64,000 nucleotides of DNA from Aequorivita echinoideorum (GTDB lineage Bacteria > Bacteroidota > Bacteroidia > Flavobacteriales > Flavobacteriaceae): positions 186,001 through 250,000 of the forward strand of contig NZ_JAHCTB010000003.1 of NCBI RefSeq assembly GCF_018476645.1. Reading direction: 5' to 3'. Shown in pieces: positions 1 through 7,907 of the stretch. The notes under the pieces were generated by a model. That model did not search any database and was not told the origin of the DNA. It worked only from the letters and a program-made list of their open reading frames with translations. Position 1 is the stretch's first letter, and each line of letters opens with the position of its first letter. Made by a program: the position numbers and the translations under genes.

Positions 1-783
1 TCTTAAAATGGTTGCAAATTCATGATATTTTCCCTGAATGTCATTGCTGCTGATGGTTTTTAAGTCTTTAAGCGAGTACTTCGTCTTTCCGATTTCATAA
101 GCAGGAATATCTTCCTCAAAAATACCTTTGGTGGCATAATCTCGAGCATAAGTTTCTTTCCATGCTTTGAAAATATCTTCAACATCCAACCCTTTTGCTT
201 TTTCAAATGAGAGAGGTTTTTTGTCTGCTAATTCAACCAGTAACTTTTCGTTATCTTTAAATGTGATGAGACGATAATTAGCCGTTACTTTTGCGTCTAA
301 ATAATCAGAAGCATAGAGACAAACAAATTGAGTGCTGCCCGCTTGCTTTACGTAAGAAAGTAATTGCCCCCCATTGATTAATGTTTTCTTCCAGGCATCT
401 TCAAATTCTTTTCCTTCTGTTTTACATTCTATGATAACTAATGATTTTCCCGAATTGTCTTTAACCATGATGTCGGCACGACCACCGCTTGCTCCATGAC
501 CAACCTTCCATTTTGGTTCTAGTTCTATATGTTCAGGTTTATAGCCTTGCTCAAAAAGACGATGAACACATTCAAAAACAACAAAGTTTTCGTTTTGCTT
601 AAAGTTACAGGTTTGTTTCTCGTTTATCTTAAAGCCTTTATCTTCTGGATAGATTAGTTTTTCAGCTTTAAAATCGACCTTCAGGTAAGCGTCTGAATTC
701 TTAAACTTTTTAAAAAAGGTATCTCCTTTGCTTGTAAAGCCAAGTTTGGTTAGGAGGTCTTTGAAATTATTTTTGGTAATCAT
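1..783 (-). CDS. N-6 DNA methylase/restriction protein, N-terminal part only
   Basis: The open frame starts at 783 and runs off the left edge, so about 260 N-terminal residues are visible. The reading includes ENFVVFECVHRLFEQGY, GASGGRADIMV and LVIIECKTEGKEF, followed near the window edge by KYHEFATILR. The GGRADIMV...IIECK part is a PD-(D/E)XK-like nuclease signature (D then E-x-K). This layout is what I know from large single-chain restriction-modification proteins, in which an N-terminal HsdR-like nuclease domain precedes an N-6 adenine methylase domain; the methylase part would lie outside the window. Its ATG overlaps the stop of the AbiEii-like gene (TAATG), so the three genes form one operon with translational coupling. 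Family call is from memory of the sequence pattern. Confidence 0.75.
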   Translation of the reverse strand, partial: MITKNNFKDLLTKLGFTSKGDTFFKKFKNSDAYLKVDFKAEKLIYPEDKGFKINEKQTCNFKQNENFVVFECVHRLFEQGYKPEHIELEPKWKVGHGASGGRADIMVKDNSGKSLVIIECKTEGKEFEDAWKKTLINGGQLLSYVKQAGSTQFVCLYASDYLDAKVTANYRLITFKDNEKLLVELADKKPLSFEKAKGLDVEDIFKAWKETYARDYATKGIFEEDIPAYEIGKTKYSLKDLKTISSNDIQGKYHEFATILR

Positions 784-1586
784 TACATTTCAAATTTTTT
801 TAAGTGACGAGTAACTTCTCTTAATACGGTATCAAAATCTGGTAAATCATGAATTTGATCTGCCATAGATTTTTGCCACCTTCCTTTATATTGTGGTAAA
901 CGCTGCTCTAATTTCTCATGAAAATCGGCAGGATTTACTTCTTTATTTTTACATTTTGCTTTGAATTCTTTGATATAAAAATTAACATCCATGCCATGAA
1001 CTTCCAGCAAATACCAGATATCATAAAAATCTCTGGCCTGCATTCGTTGCATTACTGACCGTAATTTTTCTACTAATACTTCCTCCAACGAATAACAAAG
1101 GAGTTGATGCTTTTCCTGATCTGTATACCCAATAAAAACATCATTCAAAACAGGCTCAAAAACTAAATTTTCACTTCTTGAAATATCAACTTTCACTTTC
1201 TTATTTGCTCCCAATCCACCAAGAGGCCCTACATAGCTGATGTAGAAGTTGATTCCTCCGTCTTTATGTTCGTTGTCGTCGATTATTGCTAACGGGATGT
1301 TAGCTTCTTCTTTTATGAATTCAAAAACTTCTTCAAACCACTCAAATATTTGTTCGTTCGTTATACTGTCATCAAGTAATGTAAAATCAAGATCCTCGGA
1401 AAATCGGTAATCTTCGAAATAGACTTTTTTTAGCACCGTTCCACCTTTAAAAGCAATTGTTTTAGAAAGCTCTTCATGTTTTGCTATTCCTTGCAGAATC
1501 CACGATAGAATGTAATCCTTTTCAATCTGCTGATCTCGCACACCAAATTCACGAGCCATGTTTTGTATTTCTCCCGGTTTAATCAT
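783..1586 (-). CDS. AbiEii/AbiGii-type nucleotidyltransferase (toxin-like)
   Basis: 267 residues. The start contains the family signature EKDY (22-25), then GGTVLKK (48-54) and RFSEDLDF (61-68). These are the Gly-Gly/Ser-x-Asp-x-Asp elements of the DNA polymerase beta-like nucleotidyltransferase fold used by AbiEii toxins (type IV toxin-antitoxin, abortive infection). A later motif, LRSVMQRMQARDFYDIWYLL, is also typical of the family. The start codon overlaps the stop of the upstream AbiEi-like gene by 4 nt (ATGA) and its stop overlaps the downstream methylase start. In this position it may act as a toxin or as an accessory to the restriction system; the sequence does not decide which. Confidence 0.88.
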   Translation of the reverse strand: MIKPGEIQNMAREFGVRDQQIEKDYILSWILQGIAKHEELSKTIAFKGGTVLKKVYFEDYRFSEDLDFTLLDDSITNEQIFEWFEEVFEFIKEEANIPLAIIDDNEHKDGGINFYISYVGPLGGLGANKKVKVDISRSENLVFEPVLNDVFIGYTDQEKHQLLCYSLEEVLVEKLRSVMQRMQARDFYDIWYLLEVHGMDVNFYIKEFKAKCKNKEVNPADFHEKLEQRLPQYKGRWQKSMADQIHDLPDFDTVLREVTRHLKKFEM

Positions 1587-2404
1587 GTATAAATGGCAGA
1601 TTTAATAGTTTCCGTTTCTAAATTTTGTTGAATGCTCCATCTGCTTATCATCTTTCCTGATTTTGGCAATTCGGTATCGAGCAACACATAAGAAGCTGTT
1701 TTTACTTTATTGAGTTTGGAAATAATGTCGGTTTCTATTTCGAGTATTTCCAGCAAGAACCCAAGCCGCTTGATTACTGCTTGCGATTTGAACTTTTCAG
1801 CATATTCCAAAAGTTTGTTGAACTTGATTTTGTCTTTTGATATATAGATGGCTCTTGCTATTTCTACAATTCCACCAGCATAGTCCGGTTTGAATAAACA
1901 GTCAATAAAAGTTTTTTCTAGGTCAGAGCATAATACTTTGTTAAAGCTGTCTATCCATATTTTTTTTGCTCCGAAAAAGTGTTTTTCATTATGATAAATA
2001 AATTGAAAATCAATATCCTTTATTTTGATTTTCGAAGGACGAATTTGATTTGCAACAACTATTTGTTCCTTTAAAGAAGGCTGAGTAATTAAGTTGTGGA
2101 TTTGTAAAGCAGAATAATATCCAATATAGTGGTCAGTCCCTTTTGCTAAGTGCTCTGCGATTAGATGCCAATCAGGCATAAAGGATTCAGGGTCTTTTTC
2201 AAAAGGAATAACATAATACAGCCCTTTTTTTAATCGCATTAACAACCCTCTTTTAACCATATCACTGAGGAGTTCCTTTAAAGCACTGTCACTTGATTGA
2301 GGTAAAGCATTTACAGCATCACTATAAGTGAAACAATTCTTGTCCAATTGATTGAAATAGTTCAGTATTTGATTGGATTGTGTTGAAACGTTTTTTGCTC
2401 TCAT
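1583..2404 (-). CDS. AbiEi-family antitoxin / transcriptional regulator
   Basis: 273 residues. It has an N-terminal winged-helix region (QILNYFNQLDKNCFTYSDAV, then LLSDMVKRGLLMRLKKGLYY), followed by the AbiEi C-terminal region containing KVLCSDLEKTFIDCLFKPDY. AbiEi proteins repress their own promoter and neutralise the AbiEii toxin. It is the first gene of the operon AbiEi - AbiEii - methylase and overlaps the next gene by 4 nt. Copies of AAAAGTCAGCTT lie just upstream (2410 and 2477) and are candidates for its operator. Confidence 0.85.
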   Translation of the reverse strand: MRAKNVSTQSNQILNYFNQLDKNCFTYSDAVNALPQSSDSALKELLSDMVKRGLLMRLKKGLYYVIPFEKDPESFMPDWHLIAEHLAKGTDHYIGYYSALQIHNLITQPSLKEQIVVANQIRPSKIKIKDIDFQFIYHNEKHFFGAKKIWIDSFNKVLCSDLEKTFIDCLFKPDYAGGIVEIARAIYISKDKIKFNKLLEYAEKFKSQAVIKRLGFLLEILEIETDIISKLNKVKTASYVLLDTELPKSGKMISRWSIQQNLETETIKSAIYT

Positions 2405-2409
2405 AGCTT

Positions 2410-2488
2410 AAAAGTCAGCTTTAAACTGACCACAATGATACAAAGAATAAAATTAAAAAACGATTGTTTATCGTAAAAAAGTCAGCTT
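2410..2488 (-). promoter_or_regulatory. Putative AbiEi operator/promoter region
   Basis: AAAAGTCAGCTT occurs twice in the same orientation, at 2410-2421 and 2477-2488, immediately upstream of the AbiEi-like start at 2404. The first copy is also half of a short inverted repeat (GTCAG...CTGAC). Between them lies ACGAT-TGTTT-ATCGT, a 5-bp inverted repeat. AbiEi proteins are known to bind repeats upstream of their own gene, so autoregulation here is a reasonable inference. Confidence 0.4.
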
Positions 2489-2941
2489 ATACCTGTTTTA
2501 AGTGATATAAAACATAATTTAAACTATTGTCCTTTGAGTGATGGAGAAGTGAAAGCTCTTTTAATGTGGAGCGTAGCGGAACAGCAAATGTGCTTGAATG
2601 TGCCGCTGGATTTTCAAATGGCATACATCTACTTATTTATCCTCTCAATTTTATTAGGTTTATCCAACCAATAGTGAGTTAAGCACAAGCTATTAAAAAT
2701 TTCCTTGGCATATTTTACAAACATATAACAAACTCAAACTCACCCATTATGGAAAACCATAAGACAGGTTTTTTAAATTGGGGAGAATACCAAATATAAG
2801 TTTTTTGCTAAATAGTATAGCTATCCATTTAATTTTTAGATGATACCCAAAAAAAATGCCACATAAAGCGGCTTATATGAGTTCGGTTTCTACAAATTAA
2901 GGGGTCGTGTAAAGATTACCATTCTTATTAGCAACGGGCTT
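2489..2941. other. Gene-free stretch with first copy of a hairpin repeat
   Basis: No convincing gene. At about 2540-2620 there is GTGAAAGCTCTT and AATGTGCTT, loosely like the repeat element at 43.85 and 47.89 kb. From about 2690 to 2800 lies a degenerate copy of the element that recurs at 3780-3890: CACAAGCTATTAAA, then a hairpin TTATGG-AAAA-CCATAA (2747-2762), then GGTTTTTT and TTGGGGAGA. Confidence 0.5.
2690..2800 (+). repeat. Hairpin direct repeat, copy 1
   Basis: Shares, in order, CACAAG-TATTAAA, a TTTCCTT block, CACCCATT, GGAA-ACC, TAAGA, GGTTTTTT and TTGGGGAGA with 3782-3890. The stem TTATGG/CCATAA (2747-2752 with 2757-2762) corresponds to TTGCGG/CCGTAA in copy 2, and the stem positions that differ keep pairing. 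That argues for a conserved RNA or terminator structure, not a coding one. The two copies bracket the broken HsdS/HEPN-like gene. Confidence 0.6.
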
Positions 2942-3787
2942 TTATATTCCAAAGTGCTTAATAATTTGGTCAAAACACACTAAATCTTCTCGATTATACT
3001 CTTCCTCTTTTTTTACAGCTATTCCAACGTGAACCGCAGAATTTCTCTTTTTTTGAATATCTTCAAAATGATTTCATGGAAAATCAAGATTTATATTTAG
3101 CTTGAGCAGTTTTATATAAGTAATTAATTTTCCTAATCCTAAAGAACGGTCTTTTTCCAAGAGCTTTTTCTCAGTATTTTGGTCAAGTAATAACTGGTAC
3201 AATAAAGCTTCGGAAATAGCTCCTGCTAGGATTATTGCGGTTCTATACCTTTCATTTTTCAAGTTCAATCTATAATCATTATAGAATCCACCAATTAATT
3301 TTCTAAATGGATTTTCTTCTATTTTAATTACAATCTCCTTTTTACTAGTATATTTTCTCGAATTTGGAGGAATTGGAATAACTAAATCATATAAATCTTT
3401 TTTTGGAATTCTAATAAATACACTTCCTTTTGCAAATTGTGCCAAATGATTTTTAACAAAATCTCTTGATAGAAACCAATTCAAATAGTTGGCAGTTATA
3501 CCATTTTCAAGCCCTTTTTTGTTTAATATTAATGGTGTTGAAAAACCTTTGTTAGGTGCTATTTTGTCTAATAATTTAAGCCTTATTTGACTATCATTTG
3601 AAGGCATTAAAACCAAAGTTCCGGAGGGAATATTTGTTCCTCTTTTAGAAGGGGTTATAATTTCACCTAACGTAATCCGCTTACTTTTTTCGAATTTACT
3701 GTCAAGGTTTCCTATATACTTATTTATCGACATTGCCCGTTTAGGTTGTTGGTAATTTATCTCTTCACTAGGGTTCGCTATGCACAA
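2942..3787 (-). pseudogene. HsdS-like TRD plus HEPN-like domain, interrupted by a stop
   Basis: Read from 3787, the frame gives a specificity-subunit-like segment ([59 protein letters not shown]) typical of type I restriction HsdS target-recognition domains. A helical domain follows ([18 protein letters not shown]), ending at an in-frame TGA at 3074. Beyond that stop the same frame continues as NHFEDIQKKRNSAVHVG and ends at a TAA at 2942. RNSAVH fits the RN-x3-H motif of HEPN RNases, so the TGA cuts off the predicted active site. The track-style start is a TTG. An extension upstream to an ATG at 3944 would need a 1-nt shift in a run of eight A residues. Probably non-functional. Confidence 0.65.
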
Positions 3788-3890
3788 GTTATTAAATTTT
3801 TCCTTTGTAAAGTTTCCAAATCCAAAACAAACCCACCCATTGCGGAATACCGTAAGAGTGGGTTTTTTATTGGGGAGATTAATAAAGGTA
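3780..3890 (+). repeat. Hairpin direct repeat, copy 2 (terminator-like)
   Basis: The second copy of the element at 2690-2800. It contains nested stems CCCAC/GTGGG (3832-3836 with 3858-3862) and TTGCGG/CCGTAA (3840-3845 with 3850-3855), followed by six T residues (3863-3868), so it would work as a rho-independent terminator on the plus strand. Compared with copy 1, inner-stem positions differ but still pair (C-G to T-A, G-T to A-T). Confidence 0.6.
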
Positions 3891-4042
3891 ACTTTTTTTT
3901 ATTAAAATAGCCCAATTTCGAATAGCAAAATACAATCTATCCATCCTTTAGCAGCCAAGTGTGGAAGTTCTAAATGAAAAAAAATAAATTATGAATAAAT
4001 CGTCAATAGAGATAAAAAAAATCAGCAACTATCTAACTCCAT

Positions 4043-4366
4043 CTATGATTTCCGTGCGTTTTTAAATTTTTCTACTTCTTTAGTCGTAAGACTGTCATAT
4101 TTTTTAGCAAAATCAGATAAAGAATACCCCATAGCTTGAATAATTAGAAATACCGTGGTTGAATTCGGCCCTGTTATTGATTTAGCATTAAAAGTGTCCG
4201 ACACAGTTGCTTTTCTGATATCTGCTTCTAAGGCTATTTCGTTATAGCTTTCAATAATTCCTTCGCTAGACTTATTAATAGAGCTAAATTTCTTGCTTGT
4301 TTCGAGCAAAAAATTTAAGGTAATTGCGATCTTAATATTAATAACTTGAATTAGCTCCTCTTTCAT
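4043..4366 (-). CDS. Small HTH (XRE-like) regulator
   Basis: 107 residues. The central part, YNEIALEADIRKATVSDTFN followed by TTVFLIIQAMGYSLSDFAKKY, reads as a Cro/XRE-type helix-turn-helix (recognition helix near KATVSDTFN) with the usual downstream helices. It has no enzymatic part and no signal peptide. It is transcribed away from a 14-bp perfect inverted repeat (4392-4425) lying 26 bp upstream of its start, and from a plus-strand promoter and structured stretch beyond it. I infer it controls one or both. The family is not one I can name with certainty. Confidence 0.7.
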   Translation of the reverse strand: MKEELIQVINIKIAITLNFLLETSKKFSSINKSSEGIIESYNEIALEADIRKATVSDTFNAKSITGPNSTTVFLIIQAMGYSLSDFAKKYDSLTTKEVEKFKNARKS

Positions 4367-4391
4367 CTACGCAATAAAGTATTTCACAAAT

Positions 4392-4425
4392 AATTTATCG
4401 GTACGTTTTGGCGTACCGATAAATT
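4392..4425. promoter_or_regulatory. Perfect 14-bp inverted repeat, candidate operator
   Basis: AATTTATCGGTACG (4392-4405) is exactly mirrored by CGTACCGATAAATT (4412-4425) with a 6-nt spacer. It lies between the XRE gene (start 4366, minus) and a plus-strand promoter, where a shared operator is expected. It is only weakly followed by T residues, so a terminator role is less likely. Confidence 0.55.
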
Positions 4426-4438
4426 TTATTATATTTGA

Positions 4439-4476
4439 ATTTGTATCTTGATTTACAGATACAAATTATATTTTTG
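4439..4476 (+). promoter_or_regulatory. Bacteroidota-type promoter inside a second inverted repeat
   Basis: TTG (4448-4450) and TATTTTTG (4469-4476) are 18 bp apart and match the Bacteroidota sigma-A consensus TTG / TAnnTTTG. The same place holds the inverted repeat ATTTGTATCT/AGATACAAAT (4439-4448 with 4457-4466, 8-nt spacer), so a protein bound here would cover the promoter. Transcription would begin near 4483 and run toward the structured region. Confidence 0.55.
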
Positions 4477-4482
4477 CGAAAG

Positions 4483-4680
4483 CATTTCTAAACTTCTTAG
4501 AAGCATTCGCTTTGAATCTCGATCTGAAAACTGGTAATTTTTACGTGTACGAGACGATAAGCAAGGATGCTCACGACCCGGGCGTGGGCTCTCCTTATCC
4601 GTACACAGGCATACCAGTGCCCCAGGTCGGTAAGTTGAGTTCCGCGCCCACTTATTTTAGGTACCGCGTATCATATTTTT
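4483..4680 (+). ncRNA. Candidate structured RNA or 5' leader
   Basis: The stretch is GC-rich for this genome and has no open frame. A 62-nt stem-loop is built of three collinear stems: GTGTACG/CGTACAC (4545-4551 with 4600-4606), GATAAG/CTTATC (4556-4561 with 4594-4599) and GCTCACG/CGTGGGC (4569-4575 with 4583-4589), closed by a 7-nt loop ACCCGGG. A further GC-rich part to about 4670 (CCAGTGCCCCAGGTCGG, CCGCGCCCAC) may also fold. It lies directly after a consensus promoter. It could be an independent RNA or a long leader of the SusC gene 220 nt downstream. I cannot assign it to a known RNA family. Confidence 0.5.
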
Positions 4681-4904
4681 CAACTTAATTTTTCAAAGCA
4701 TCCGTTTTCAGTTTTGTTTAGGAGTTTTTGCAATTGTTATTGTATTGAGTAGTTAGTATTGAGGGTTTGTAACTTCCAAGGAGGTTTCGACTCCGCTCAA
4801 CCTGACATTCGTCTCACTACAAAAAAATGACCCGCTCCAGTTTTTCCAGACCATCGGAGCAGGCCAGTAGTTAAATGAATACTAAACTTAACTGATGCAA
4901 AATT
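4681..4904. other. Remaining intergenic stretch upstream of SusC
   Basis: No gene seen. It leads into the SusC start at 4905; no promoter of good consensus was found in it. Confidence 0.5.
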
Positions 4905-7889
4905 ATGAAAAATAAGTACAGGGGCTACTATGTCCTACCCTTATCTTTTGCCCTATTCTGGGCATTAAGTACTCCCCTAACCTCACAAAACGGCTCCCCT
5001 CCTATCTCGGGCATTGTAACTGATGCCAATGGACCGCTTGGGGGCGTAAATATTATAGTAAAAAATACCGCTCGTGGTACCCAAAGTGATGTGGATGGGC
5101 ACTATTCCATAACCGCCAAAAAATCCGATACGCTTGTGTTTAGCTATCTGGGTTATAAGGCGCAAGAAGTAGCAGTGGGCAGTGGTAGTATACTTAATGT
5201 TACATTGCAAGCTGATGCCACGGCGCTGGATCAAGTGGTTATTAATGCGGGGTATTATACCACTACCGACAAAAAACGCACTGGAAGTATAGGGCGTGTA
5301 ACCGCTGCTGAAATCGACAAACAACCTATCAATAATCCTCTTGAGGCCTTACAGGGACGGGTGACTGGAGTAGATGTAATTCAAAATTCCGGGGTGCCGG
5401 GAGGAGGATTTAAAATGCGCATTCGTGGTCAAAACAGTTTGATGGCCGGGAATGAACCGCTCTATATTATTGATGGGGTACCCTATGATACACGTACGCT
5501 CGGTTCTCCCAATACCTCAGGGGGAATTATTCCTGGTGCTGATGTCAGCCCCTTAAATGCCATAAACCCAGAAAGCATTGAATCCATTGAAATCCTAAAG
5601 GATGCAGACGCTACCGCTATCTATGGCTCCCGTGGGGCCAATGGGGTGGTTCTTATTACCACTAAAAGAGGAAAGGAAGGAAAGACCAAAATAACGGTAA
5701 ATAGCAGTACGGGTATAGCGCATATCTCTAAAAAGGCCAATCTGCTGAATACAGAGCAATATTTGGAAGTCCGTCGGGAAGCTTTCGCCAACGACGGGAT
5801 AACAGAATATCCTGAATGGGCTTACGACGTAAATGGCACTTGGGATATGGAACGTTATACCGATTGGCAAAAGGAGCTAATAGGCGGTACGGCAAATACG
5901 CGCAAACTTTTAGCAGAGGTCTCGGGAGGCTCTTCCAAAACCCAATTCCTAATCAGTGGTCAATATCAGGAGGAGACCACTGTTTTCCCTGCAAAATATG
6001 CCTATGACAGACTTACGGTAAATACGAATTTAAACCATCAAAGTAATGATGAACGGTTTAATATAGTGTTTACGGCAGGATATTCCCTTGAAAAAAATAA
6101 TCTCCCAAATCTCGATTTTACTTCAGATGCTTTATGGTTGCCCCCAAACGCTCCGGCTATTTACGATGGGGAAGGCAATATAAACTGGGAGAACAGCACT
6201 TGGGCGAACCCATTGGCGGGGGTAGCAAGTAAATATACACAGGATTCCAAAAACCTAATTACCAATACCATTGCATCCTATACCTTTCTTAATGATTTTG
6301 AAGTAAAGATCAATGCAGGCTATGGTTTCTCGCAGCTACAAGGCCTTACCACCACCCCACACACCGTATACGATCCCGCCTATGGTATGGATAGTGGGTC
6401 TTCCAGACTTACCACAAGCAACGGCGGTCGAAATTACTGGATAACAGAACCACAAATCCGCTGGCAAAAGAAAAATGAAACCCATAAATGGGATATTCTC
6501 GTGGGAAGTTCTTTTCAAGAAAACACTTATATTCAAAAGATTATTACGGGAAGGGGATTTCCTAACAATCATTTCATAAATAATCTGGGGGCAGCGACCA
6601 CGGTGACCATTGTGGATGAAAGCAAAACCAATTATAAATACCATTCCCTTTTTGGCAGGATCAACTATACTTTCCGTAACGAACTTTTCCTTAATGTTAC
6701 CGGAAGACGGGACGGCTCCAGCAGGTTTGGTCCTAAAAACAAATATGGAAACTTTGGAGCTATTGGGGCGGCCTGGATATTTACCGAGGGAAGAACTTTT
6801 AATGGGTTGAGCTTTGGAAAGCTTAGAGGCAGTTATGGCCTTGCAGGAAATGACCAGATAGGCGATTATCAATACTTGCAAACCTACTCCATAGAGGATT
6901 ATCCGTATGATGGCAATATAGGATTGGTACCTTCCCGTTTGTACAATCCCAATTTTAAATGGGAAAAAATAATCAAACGGGAAGCCGCCGTGGAACTGGG
7001 CTTTCTGGATAATAAAATCTCCATTTCCGCGGCCTACTATAATAACCGCTCATCAAATCAATTGGTAAATTATGCCTTGCCCGGTACAACGGGTTTTGTA
7101 AGTATTCAAGCAAATCTGGATGCAGAAGTAGAGAACTCAGGCTTTGAGATTGAATTGAACAGCGTTTTAGGCCGTAGTAATAATTTTACCTGGAATAATT
7201 CCTTAAACTTTTCCATGGCCCGCAACAAACTATTGGCCTTTCCAAGTCTTGAAAATTCCACCTATGCCAATAGATACGTAATTGGAGAACCATTAACCAT
7301 AACAAAACTTTACGAGCTGCAAGGGGTAAATCCTGAAACCGGGCTTTTTGAATTTAAGGATTATAATGGGGATGGCGTCATCAGCAGCGATAAGGATAGG
7401 CAATATATAGCAGATCTGTCTCCAAAGTTTTTCGGCGGGCTCTCCAATACCTTAGGCTATAAAAATTGGTCCCTAGATTTTCTTTTTCAATTTGTCAAGA
7501 AAAACGGATATAACCAGTACCGCTTTTCGGAGCCGCCGGGTCTAATGGGAAACCGCTCCATAAGCGTATTGGACCGATGGCAGCAACCCGGGGATGTGGC
7601 TCCAATGCAACGCTATACAACCGGGGAAAATTATGAAGCCTATTTGGCCTATTCTCAGTTTACTCAGAGCAATGGCGTTATTTCCGATGCTTCCTTTATT
7701 CGGTTACGCTCAATGGAATTGGCCTATAATTTAAAATTGGGAAAGGAAGCTGGCACTTACTGCCGGATCTTCCTTCAAGGCCTAAACCTATTGACCTTTA
7801 CAAATTTTAAAGGTGCAGATCCAGATCAAATTACTGGGTTTCTTCCCTCCCTACGAAAAATCACTTTTGGGGCACAACTCCATTTATAA
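4905..7889 (+). CDS. SusC/RagA-type TonB-linked outer-membrane protein
   Basis: 994 residues. A signal peptide (PLSFALFWALSTPLTSQ) is followed by a carboxypeptidase-regulatory-like domain (ISGIVTDANGPLGGVNIIVK, about 35-110), the plug domain (YYTTTDKKRTGSIGRV; NPLEALQGRVTGVDV; IRGQNSL; PLYIIDGVPYD; ILKDADATAIYGSRGANGVV) and a long beta-barrel region ending LRKITFGAQLHL. These are textbook SusC features. The protein forms a TonB-dependent import channel closed by a SusD lipoprotein. The SusD gene follows after 18 bp, then a secreted S9 peptidase, so a peptide substrate is more likely than a glycan. Confidence 0.95.
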   Translation: MKNKYRGYYVLPLSFALFWALSTPLTSQNGSPPISGIVTDANGPLGGVNIIVKNTARGTQSDVDGHYSITAKKSDTLVFSYLGYKAQEVAVGSGSILNVTLQADATALDQVVINAGYYTTTDKKRTGSIGRVTAAEIDKQPINNPLEALQGRVTGVDVIQNSGVPGGGFKMRIRGQNSLMAGNEPLYIIDGVPYDTRTLGSPNTSGGIIPGADVSPLNAINPESIESIEILKDADATAIYGSRGANGVVLITTKRGKEGKTKITVNSSTGIAHISKKANLLNTEQYLEVRREAFANDGITEYPEWAYDVNGTWDMERYTDWQKELIGGTANTRKLLAEVSGGSSKTQFLISGQYQEETTVFPAKYAYDRLTVNTNLNHQSNDERFNIVFTAGYSLEKNNLPNLDFTSDALWLPPNAPAIYDGEGNINWENSTWANPLAGVASKYTQDSKNLITNTIASYTFLNDFEVKINAGYGFSQLQGLTTTPHTVYDPAYGMDSGSSRLTTSNGGRNYWITEPQIRWQKKNETHKWDILVGSSFQENTYIQKIITGRGFPNNHFINNLGAATTVTIVDESKTNYKYHSLFGRINYTFRNELFLNVTGRRDGSSRFGPKNKYGNFGAIGAAWIFTEGRTFNGLSFGKLRGSYGLAGNDQIGDYQYLQTYSIEDYPYDGNIGLVPSRLYNPNFKWEKIIKREAAVELGFLDNKISISAAYYNNRSSNQLVNYALPGTTGFVSIQANLDAEVENSGFEIELNSVLGRSNNFTWNNSLNFSMARNKLLAFPSLENSTYANRYVIGEPLTITKLYELQGVNPETGLFEFKDYNGDGVISSDKDRQYIADLSPKFFGGLSNTLGYKNWSLDFLFQFVKKNGYNQYRFSEPPGLMGNRSISVLDRWQQPGDVAPMQRYTTGENYEAYLAYSQFTQSNGVISDASFIRLRSMELAYNLKLGKEAGTYCRIFLQGLNLLTFTNFKGADPDQITGFLPSLRKITFGAQLHL

Positions 7890-7907
7890 TCATTAAAAAA
7901 CGTACAG

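Noticed and set aside
2681-2700. GTTAAGC near copy 1 of the hairpin repeat looked like an integron attC core (GTTRRRY).
   Set aside because: Copy 2 has GTTCGCT there, which does not fit, and no integron integrase is present.
3788-3944. Minus-strand reading through copy 2 of the hairpin repeat gives a protein-like stretch ([15 protein letters not shown]) that could extend the HsdS-like gene.
   Set aside because: It needs a frameshift in the A run, the corresponding copy 1 has stops, and the paired-stem changes point to an RNA structure instead.
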